From Desulfobacteraceae bacterium (GTDB lineage: Bacteria; Desulfobacterota; DSM-4660; Desulfatiglandales; Desulfatiglandaceae), in the NCBI GenBank assembly GCA_030632525.1, contig DAOVUP010000001.1, forward strand, positions 1-17,379: DNA of 17,379 bases. The letters are read 5' to 3'. The notes under the pieces were generated by a model that was not told the DNA's origin, made no database searches, and saw nothing but the letters and a program-made list of their open reading frames with translations. Positions within the stretch are counted from its first letter, which is position 1. Each line of letters opens with the position of its first letter. Position numbers and translations under genes: made by a program. Below, in pieces: positions 12,517 through 17,379 of this stretch.

Positions 12517-14988
12517 TTAAACCTTAATTAGCTTTACCGGCGTATTCCACCAGACCGGGTAGCCGCTTATGGGGTCCTGCCCTGCCTGGACAATGTTATT
12601 GGGATTGACACCCTTGCCCTTCAGAAACTCGTCATAGGCGGTATGCCCGAACCCTAAGGGTAAATAAACAATGCCGGGCATTGCCCCCTCAGATAGATTT
12701 ACGCGTACCTGCACCTCTCCGGCCGGCGATTTGACAGCAACCAGCTCGCCTTCTTCGAGGTGGTATTTCGCAGCTGTCTTGGGGTTGATAGCGGCAAAGG
12801 ATTTATCCTTTAAAAGCTGATTTTCAAAGATGGTCTTATACAGAAAAGGTGGGCTCGGTATCCACCCGCTGGCCAGATTAATCATTTCATAGGGGAGCAT
12901 TTTAAGCGGGTATGCCGAGAGATCAGCACCGGCTTTTGGTGCCTCGTAATGGGCCATACAGACCTCATCTTCCGTGGCAGCGAGACCCATGTTTTTCAGG
13001 GCCGCTTTTTTCGATATCTTATTTGAGTAATTCTCAATGGCCTGGGCAATCAACTTGCTGGAGAATTCGAACTTTCCGCTTGGCGTGTTGAAGAGACCCT
13101 TCCAGCTCCTGGGTGAACTCACAGGGCGATACCACATGCCCTCGGACTGTATTCCCTCCCACATTTCATCAAAAGACTCGTACTCCGGCTTGGGACCATT
13201 TCCGGCTGTTTGCCTTTGCCAGGCAGGGGCATCAGGATCATAGCTCACAAGCCCTCCGCCGGCATCAAAGAGCCCTTTTGCCCTTGTTTGGAGGACCTCT
13301 TCGAAATTTTCCCATGGAAAGCCTGACCCCACCGAGTCATCGATCGCCCGGGACAACTCTATGACTGTATCTCCACTGTTTTTGGTGTTGTACAGGGGCT
13401 CTACCACCGGCTTGGACAAGCCGTAAAGGGGATACTGCAAACCGGTTGGCCAGACAATATCATCTACCTTTTCAAGATAGGTAGAGTCGGGGAGGATAAG
13501 ATCCGCCATATTGGCCGTCTCATCACGATAGGGGGAGAAACTGACGATAAACGGGATTTTTTCCAGGGCCTTTTTAAAGCCGCCCCCGTCAGGAAGAGTA
13601 AAGAAAGGGTTCGCCGAGAATACGAGAAGTGTGTCCACAGGGGATTTGGAATCGCGGTTAATGGCATCTGTAAAATTGTTAATCAGACTATCGGTAAAGG
13701 GATAACGCATCGTCCCTGCCTGATCGAGTCTCGGGGTCTTGAGCCCCTTACTCGCAATAGCATCCACTTCCAAAAGAGGAAGATCGCTTAGTGGAATGGG
13801 GTCAGGCAGGAGGACCCCCCCGGATCTGTTAATACTCCCTTTCAGGGCATTCAGATTCTGAACTGCCATAAATTCATACAGACTGCCGTTTAGATTATCT
13901 TTCCCTTTGCCGTAAACCGCAACCGGGGTCTTTGCGCTGACAAAGCCCTTGGCCAAAGAGACAATGGTTTTCGGATTTACTCCTGTTATTTCTGCGACCT
14001 GTTCGGGGGAGTATTTCTCAAGGACTAACGTTTTGAACCCAGTGTGATTTACCCCCTCCAATGATCTCCAGTCTTCAAAGCCGAAAGAATGGTCAGCTAT
14101 AAACCGGGAATCATATTGACCTGACTTGATGATTACATGAGCAATACCAAGGGCCAAAGCGCCATCGGTCCCGGGTCTGGGGGCAACCCACATATCTGCC
14201 TTCGACGCCGTGTTTGATGCCCTTGACTCTACCTGTACAATCCGGGTTTTTCTCTTTGCCGGATTACCATCGTGCCACATACCCCACGCATTCATTACCC
14301 TGCCTGGCGCTCCCCACCCCTCAAGGAGGCCAGCGCCGAAGCTCAGGACATAATCGGAATTTTCAAGGTCATAAGCCATGGGGGCCAGTGTCCCCTGCAT
14401 AAGCAGGTTCCCCATACGGTAAGTGTCATTTATGGAAGGGGGTCTCACATAATTAGGGCTTCCCATCGCCCTCATCAGCCGTTTGATCAAGACCGATACG
14501 GTTGTCCCTTCAGGATTACCGTCCACGGCAGCAATTGCCTCGGGCGTTCCTTTCTTGCGAAGGTTTGAAATTCTGCCGGCCACTATGTCAAAGGCCTCAC
14601 CCCACGAAATTTCCTTAAATTGGCCCGCACCTCTTAGACCAACACGTTTCATGGGACCGGTAAACCTTAAAGATTCATCGTAAAGCAACTGGAGCCCGCC
14701 CATACCTACAGGACAGATACCTCCCGGGTTGACAGGATAGTCGGTGCGGCCTTCAATCTTTATTGCCCTCTCGTCCACCTTTCTCACCGCAATACCGCAT
14801 CCGCCGGGACAGAGATTGCAAACCGAACTGACATCAGTGAACTCACCCGTTGCGGGAACCGGCACCCAGGGCCAGTTTTGAGTCCATATGGCTACATCAT
14901 CAGTGAATTTCCAGGGAAGCGGGGTTGCCTGAATACCCGCTACCCCACCAACGACAGCCGCGATAAAGTTCCTTCTGGTTATTTTCAT
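12517..14988 (-). CDS. qrcB: Menaquinone reductase MopB-family subunit QrcB
   Basis: 823 residues from the ATG at 14988, preceded by GGGGAC; the longer frame to 15072 overlaps qrcA and is rejected. The N-terminus MKITRRNFIAAVVGGVAGIQ is a Tat-type signal, indicating export. A [4Fe-4S] site typical of molybdopterin oxidoreductases is present (C57, C60, C64, C92; CNLCPGGCGIAV and GGICPVG). Large MopB domains follow, ending in a dinucleotide-binding C-terminal domain (INPKTAAKYHLEEGELVAVKSPAGEVQVRV). The region where a Mo/W ligand would be expected (about 180-195, RPPSINDTYRMG) has no Cys or Sec, consistent with the reported lack of molybdenum in Qrc. It bridges QrcA haems and QrcC. The start is 13 bp after the qrcA stop. 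Confidence 0.92.
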   Translation of the reverse strand: MKITRRNFIAAVVGGVAGIQATPLPWKFTDDVAIWTQNWPWVPVPATGEFTDVSSVCNLCPGGCGIAVRKVDERAIKIEGRTDYPVNPGGICPVGMGGLQLLYDESLRFTGPMKRVGLRGAGQFKEISWGEAFDIVAGRISNLRKKGTPEAIAAVDGNPEGTTVSVLIKRLMRAMGSPNYVRPPSINDTYRMGNLLMQGTLAPMAYDLENSDYVLSFGAGLLEGWGAPGRVMNAWGMWHDGNPAKRKTRIVQVESRASNTASKADMWVAPRPGTDGALALGIAHVIIKSGQYDSRFIADHSFGFEDWRSLEGVNHTGFKTLVLEKYSPEQVAEITGVNPKTIVSLAKGFVSAKTPVAVYGKGKDNLNGSLYEFMAVQNLNALKGSINRSGGVLLPDPIPLSDLPLLEVDAIASKGLKTPRLDQAGTMRYPFTDSLINNFTDAINRDSKSPVDTLLVFSANPFFTLPDGGGFKKALEKIPFIVSFSPYRDETANMADLILPDSTYLEKVDDIVWPTGLQYPLYGLSKPVVEPLYNTKNSGDTVIELSRAIDDSVGSGFPWENFEEVLQTRAKGLFDAGGGLVSYDPDAPAWQRQTAGNGPKPEYESFDEMWEGIQSEGMWYRPVSSPRSWKGLFNTPSGKFEFSSKLIAQAIENYSNKISKKAALKNMGLAATEDEVCMAHYEAPKAGADLSAYPLKMLPYEMINLASGWIPSPPFLYKTIFENQLLKDKSFAAINPKTAAKYHLEEGELVAVKSPAGEVQVRVNLSEGAMPGIVYLPLGFGHTAYDEFLKGKGVNPNNIVQAGQDPISGYPVWWNTPVKLIKV

Positions 14989-15001
14989 AGTAGTTGTCCC
15001 C

Positions 15002-15730
15002 TTACTTGTGGCATACAAAGCAGGCGTTGTTCTGTTCCTGGTCCTTCTCCGTATGGCACCTGGCACAGTCATCCATCTTCATACGATCGGAGAACTTCTT
15101 GTTCCAATAGAAACCCGAAATCCGTTTTCCCCAGATATCCCTGCTGTAACCGGTCAACCTGTTCTTCACATATAAAGGCAGCTTTTCGTTATCGGCAAAA
15201 ACCCCGTGGCAGGTGGCACAATCTATATTACCCATTTTGACGTGGGCGATATGGGAGAAATAGACACAGTCAGGTTGCTTAGAGTAGACAAGCCAGGGTA
15301 TTTCTTCCTCATTGGCAACATATTTTGTCATAAACGTTTTTTCTGCGGGGGTCTCTCCAAGGGGAGATTCGGGATCATCGTGGCACTCTGTGCATTTTTC
15401 TAATTTTTGGATGCCGGCAAATGTGCCGTCATCGCGAAATGAATGGCAAAAAAGGCATTTTTCGGCCTTTGTTTCTCCCTCTATGCCATCCACCTTTTCA
15501 GAGTCGAGATGCAGGGCATGATTAAAATTGATCGGCTGGGGGTGTTTGGAATAGAGTACCGCTGGAAAGATGATCCATCCCACGATCGAAGCTCCGATGA
15601 GGCCTAAAATGAAAAAACTCACATCTTGAGCAAGAAGATTTATGTTCATCCAACGTGGGAAAAAACCGGAAGGGGGACGGTCCCCACCTCTATCAGAAGA
15701 CTTTTTGGGGGAATTCACTGGATCTTTCAT
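15002..15730 (-). CDS. qrcA: Menaquinone reductase multihaem cytochrome c subunit QrcA
   Basis: 242 residues. A basic N-terminus is followed by one uncleaved-looking membrane segment (about 37-57) and a periplasmic domain with five CXXCH haem sites: 92-96, 113-117, 171-175, 222-226 and 237-241. Histidines at 63, 71, 74, 160 and 163 can supply distal ligands. QrcA accepts electrons from periplasmic cytochrome c3, fed by hydrogenases and formate dehydrogenases. It is the first gene of the operon, and a plausible promoter lies about 65-90 bp upstream. D. vulgaris Qrc is reported to carry six haems c; only five canonical sites are visible here, though C155 lies in CVYFSH (155-160), which could be a remnant or atypical site. 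Function is inferred mainly from the four-gene order. Confidence 0.9.
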   Translation of the reverse strand: MKDPVNSPKKSSDRGGDRPPSGFFPRWMNINLLAQDVSFFILGLIGASIVGWIIFPAVLYSKHPQPINFNHALHLDSEKVDGIEGETKAEKCLFCHSFRDDGTFAGIQKLEKCTECHDDPESPLGETPAEKTFMTKYVANEEEIPWLVYSKQPDCVYFSHIAHVKMGNIDCATCHGVFADNEKLPLYVKNRLTGYSRDIWGKRISGFYWNKKFSDRMKMDDCARCHTEKDQEQNNACFVCHK

Positions 15731-15773
15731 GATTGTTAAGCCTCTTACATCGAGTTTAGGGTTGATTGACTAA

Positions 15774-15809
15774 GGGGCCAACAGCTTTTGCGTATTTATC
15801 TGCTGCCCC
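15774..15809. repeat. Imperfect inverted repeat over the putative qrc -10 region
   Basis: CTGCTGCCCC (15800-15809) pairs with GGGGCCAACAG (15774-15784) in ten pairs, with one bulged base and one G-T pair, spaced by 15 nt. The -10 hexamer proposed for the qrc promoter lies in the loop. This could be an operator or an RNA hairpin; no T-run follows. Confidence 0.5.
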
Positions 15810-15821
15810 TATTTTTGTCAA
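15793..15821 (-). promoter_or_regulatory. Putative sigma-70-type promoter of the qrc operon
   Basis: On the minus strand a perfect TTGACA (15816-15821) is followed after 17 nt by TAAATA (15793-15798), which matches the -10 consensus only in part. Transcription would start near 15786, about 55 nt before the qrcA ATG, in the 128-bp gap after rpsU. Supported by spacing and position only. Confidence 0.5.
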
Positions 15822-15858
15822 GAGAAAAACTCTCTTCTCATCAGTCCTAACTCACGTA

Positions 15859-16044
15859 TTAGAACCTTCTTACCCTTTTACGCCGCCTTTTGGCTGCCTT
15901 TGCCTGTTTCTTCTTCTTCTGAACGCTTGGTTTGTCATAAAAGCGTCTTTCCTTGATTTCGGAAAAAAACCCTTCTTTGGTTAGTTTTCTCTTCAGATCC
16001 CTAATCGCCTTTTCTATCTGATTATCACGAACTACAACTTTCAT
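15859..16044 (-). CDS. rpsU: 30S ribosomal protein S21
   Basis: 61 residues from the ATG at 16044 (MKVVVRDNQIEKAIRDLKRK), with GAGGA about 10 nt upstream; an open frame continues to 16092 through the leader but has no start signal. S21 is a small, very basic component of the 30S subunit near the anti-Shine-Dalgarno region of 16S rRNA. Family features: VVRDN, the ALRRLKR-type helix (AIRDLKRKLTKEG), RRFYDKPSVQKKKKQ and an Arg/Lys-rich tail (AAKRRRKRVRRF). Its leader contains an intrinsic terminator that ends only 37 nt before the ATG, so expression from the promoter at 16348-16376 requires readthrough. It is not next to dnaG/rpoD as in enterobacteria; qrcA follows after 128 bp. Confidence 0.96.
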   Translation of the reverse strand: MKVVVRDNQIEKAIRDLKRKLTKEGFFSEIKERRFYDKPSVQKKKKQAKAAKRRRKRVRRF

Positions 16045-16081
16045 ATCTAAATATCCTCGTTTAAATTCGAATTTATGCCAT

Positions 16082-16113
16082 AAAAAAAGCACCTCGATCG
16101 CAGTTGAGATGCT
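16082..16113 (-). terminator. Intrinsic terminator in the rpsU leader
   Basis: On the minus strand AGCATCTC (16113-16106) pairs with GAGGTGCT (16095-16088), eight pairs including one T-G, with a 10-nt loop; adjacent A/T bases extend the stem by one or two pairs. Seven T residues follow. It ends 37 nt before the rpsU ATG. It could end transcription of the 48-codon ORF and act as an attenuator for rpsU. Confidence 0.85.
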
Positions 16114-16124
16114 TCCCTTTCCTT

Positions 16125-16188
16125 TAAAAACAAATGTGCCTTTATGGTACGATATATCACTCTACAGGCATATACACATTTGATTTTA
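16125..16188 (-). promoter_or_regulatory. Long hairpin upstream of the rpsU leader terminator
   Basis: Arms 16175-16188 and 16125-16138 are complementary at 13 of 14 positions (perfect inner CAAATGTG/CACATTTG, one mismatch, outer TAAAA/TTTTA), with a 36-nt loop. The 5' arm on the minus-strand transcript lies inside the last codons of the 48-codon ORF, so a translating ribosome would open it. The 3' arm includes AAAGGCAC at its edge (about 16136-16143), which can pair, with a bulged G, with GTGCTTT of the terminator. Confidence 0.6.
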
Positions 16189-16303
16189 CCTCTTGAATTG
16201 TCATACAGGTTAAAAAGCTCTCATCAGTAGTGGGGGGAATGTTGAATCGATGCGGACCGGAAGCCATTATAAAACACGGCTGAGATGGAAAACTTCCGAT
16301 CAT
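16157..16303 (-). CDS. 48-codon small ORF in the rpsU leader
   Basis: ATG at 16303 preceded by AAGGGGGTGATTAAAA, one of the strongest Shine-Dalgarno sequences in the window; TGA at 16157-16159. The product begins MIGSFPSQPCFIMASGPHRF, contains two cysteines (10 and 33), no membrane span, and ends NVYMPVE. I do not recognise a family. It has its own promoter (16348-16376) and is followed by a hairpin, an intrinsic terminator and then rpsU. It may be an independent small protein with a promoter-to-terminator unit, or a leader peptide whose translation controls readthrough into rpsU. No run of a single regulatory codon is present, unlike amino-acid attenuators. Confidence 0.6.
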   Translation of the reverse strand: MIGSFPSQPCFIMASGPHRFNIPPTTDESFLTCMTIQEVKSNVYMPVE

Positions 16304-16347
16304 TTTTAATCACCCCCTTTTATCCTTTTTCCTATTAGATATCGGCA

Positions 16348-16376
16348 ACTTTATTTCCTGAGGAAACTTTTGTCAA
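16348..16376 (-). promoter_or_regulatory. Sigma-70-type promoter upstream of the small ORF and rpsU
   Basis: On the minus strand a perfect TTGACA (16371-16376) and TAAAGT (16348-16353; four of six matches) are separated by exactly 17 nt. It lies just after the RlmD-like gene's stop (16392-16394). Transcription would begin near 16341, leaving a 38-nt leader before the strong ribosome-binding site and ATG at 16303. Confidence 0.7.
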
Positions 16377-16391
16377 TCTTTTTCTTGGCTT

Positions 16392-17379
16392 TCAGTCCCG
16401 AAGAGCTAATTTGGCAACTGCCTCGATATGATAGGTATGGGGAAACATGTCAACAGGCTGTATTTCAAGGAGTTTATACTCCTTGGTCATCTCGGACAGA
16501 TCCCTGGCCAAGGTTGCTGGATTGCACGAGATATAGACGATTTTTGCAGGGGATAAAGCCATGGCCTGGGCCAATACATCCTTGTGCATGCCTGCCCGCG
16601 GGGGATCTATGATCAAAAGATCGGGTCTAAAGGTTATGTCCGCCAATTTTTCCCTGATATCACCACATATAAAGCGGCAGTTCTCAAGCCCGTTGTCCTT
16701 AGCGTTCCTGACCGCATCAGATGTGGCGCTCCTGCTAATCTCTATCCCGGTAACGGCCTGGACCCTGTTGGCTAAGAAGATAGGGATGGTGCCGGTCCCG
16801 CTGTACAGGTCAAGCACGGTTTCAGAACCTTCAATCTCCGCATAATCTGCCATACTCTGATATAATTGTTCGGCTGCCCTGGAGTTGGTCTGGAAGAAAG
16901 AATTTGCCGAGACCTGGAATGTAAAGGCGCCTATGCGGTCTCTGATATATCCATCCCCGTAAAGAACTGTCTCCTTTTCCCCAACAGCTATGGAGGCCCC
17001 CCGGCTGTTGATGTTGTTTACCACGGTCTTGATCCGTTTAAATCTACGGACGAGCAGATCCGCCAATGGCTGTACATATTCCGACCTCTCTTCTGATGTA
17101 ACCAGGTTGACCATCCATTCATCAAACGCAACAGAATAACGGATCATCAGAAAGCGCCAGAATCCCTGGTGGCTTTTCAGACCATAGACAGGTATCCCGG
17201 AGCTTTTGACATATTCCTTGACCATGTTCAGGATCTGGTTCCCCGTTTCCTGCTGGAGCAGGCACGCCTCAATGTCAATAACCTTTTGAAAAGTCCCCGG
17301 TACGTGAAGACCCAGGGCAATCTCGTGCTCATCTTTCCGTCTGTCCAATTCTTCGGGGAGATACCAGCGCCGGTCAGAG
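16392..17379 (-). CDS. 23S rRNA (uracil-5-)-methyltransferase, RlmD/RumA-like, C-terminal part
   Basis: The frame is open to the right edge, so the N-terminus (TRAM-type domain and possible Fe-S cysteines) is outside; 328 residues are visible, starting SDRRWYLPEEL. The enzyme transfers a methyl group from S-adenosylmethionine to C5 of a specific rRNA uridine. Motifs: ALGLHVPGTFQKVIDIEACLL early, FQVSANSFFQTNSRAAEQLY (substrate/SAM region), VLDLYSGTGTIPIFLA (SAM motif I), CGDIREKL, LLIIDPPRAGMH (motif IV) and YISCNPATLARDL, which carries the nucleophilic cysteine. VDMFPHTYHIEAVAKLAL closes the protein, as in the TrmA/RumA family. Whether the target is U1939, U747 or a tRNA uridine cannot be settled without the N-terminus, so no symbol is given. 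A new promoter begins right after its stop. Confidence 0.9.
   Translation of the reverse strand, partial: SDRRWYLPEELDRRKDEHEIALGLHVPGTFQKVIDIEACLLQQETGNQILNMVKEYVKSSGIPVYGLKSHQGFWRFLMIRYSVAFDEWMVNLVTSEERSEYVQPLADLLVRRFKRIKTVVNNINSRGASIAVGEKETVLYGDGYIRDRIGAFTFQVSANSFFQTNSRAAEQLYQSMADYAEIEGSETVLDLYSGTGTIPIFLANRVQAVTGIEISRSATSDAVRNAKDNGLENCRFICGDIREKLADITFRPDLLIIDPPRAGMHKDVLAQAMALSPAKIVYISCNPATLARDLSEMTKEYKLLEIQPVDMFPHTYHIEAVAKLALRD

Noticed and set aside
12517..14988. Formate dehydrogenase, thiosulfate/polysulfide reductase or other catalytic Mo enzyme
   Set aside because: The first gene is a multihaem cytochrome, the order matches qrcABCD, and no Cys/Sec ligand is visible in the expected region; a catalytic Mo enzyme is less likely.
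15002..15072. Longer QrcB start overlapping qrcA
   Set aside because: The extension has no ribosome-binding site and would bury the Tat signal that begins at 14988 behind 28 extra residues.
15826..15842. Hairpin AAGAGAGTTTTTCTCTT as an rpsU terminator
   Set aside because: The six-pair A/T-rich stem is not followed by a T-run on the minus strand, so termination there is not supported.
1..17379. tRNA or rRNA genes, insertion sequences, transposases or prophage genes
   Set aside because: No cloverleaf, rRNA core sequence, transposase or phage protein was recognised on either strand; the dispersed elements found are short and non-coding.

Overview
The window reads as chromosomal DNA of a sulfate-reducing or syntrophic bacterium of the Desulfobacterota (former Deltaproteobacteria). 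The strongest pointer is a complete four-gene set in the order multihaem cytochrome c, MopB-family subunit, four-cluster Fe-S protein and NrfD-type membrane protein. This matches the Qrc menaquinone reductase known from sulfate reducers. Taxonomy is inferred from gene content; no rRNA or other decisive marker is present.

Layout. Positions 1-7898 (minus strand) hold a type II secretion operon transcribed gspF-G-H-I-J-K-L-M-N; gspN runs off the left edge and gspC, gspD and gspE are not in the window. Positions 7899-8485 are a 587-bp divergent gap with short repeats, a 12-bp inverted repeat and a decayed start of a four-helix-bundle (S23/IVP-type) gene. Positions 8486-10099 (plus) are nadB, L-aspartate oxidase. 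Positions 10115-15730 (minus) are the qrcABCD operon, followed 16 bp downstream by an uncatalogued 52-codon single-span membrane protein. Positions 15859-16044 (minus) are rpsU (ribosomal protein S21), preceded by an unusual leader: a good promoter, a strong ribosome-binding site, a 48-codon small ORF, a long hairpin and a classic intrinsic terminator only 37 nt before the S21 start. Positions 16392-17379 (minus) are the C-terminal 328 residues of an RlmD/RumA-like rRNA uracil-5-methyltransferase whose N-terminus lies beyond the right edge.

How the parts work together. The Gsp proteins form the inner-membrane platform (F, L, M), the pseudopilus (G major; H, I, J, K minor) and the accessory N subunit that export folded proteins across the outer membrane. 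QrcA takes electrons from periplasmic cytochrome c3; QrcB and QrcC relay them; QrcD passes them to menaquinone, coupling periplasmic H2/formate oxidation to energy conservation. NadB starts NAD biosynthesis. S21 and the RlmD-like enzyme belong to the translation apparatus.

Most unusual features. (1) Nearly every spacer of the gsp operon, and one in the qrc operon, is packed with short imperfect tandem motifs of 6-8 bp in several distinct families, plus a recurring palindromic element that includes an exact 32-bp duplicate. These repeats supply stop codons of gspL and gspM and run in frame through the apparent prepilin leader of gspI. (2) The rpsU leader looks like an attenuator with an upstream ORF. 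(3) The small membrane ORF could be a fifth Qrc component.
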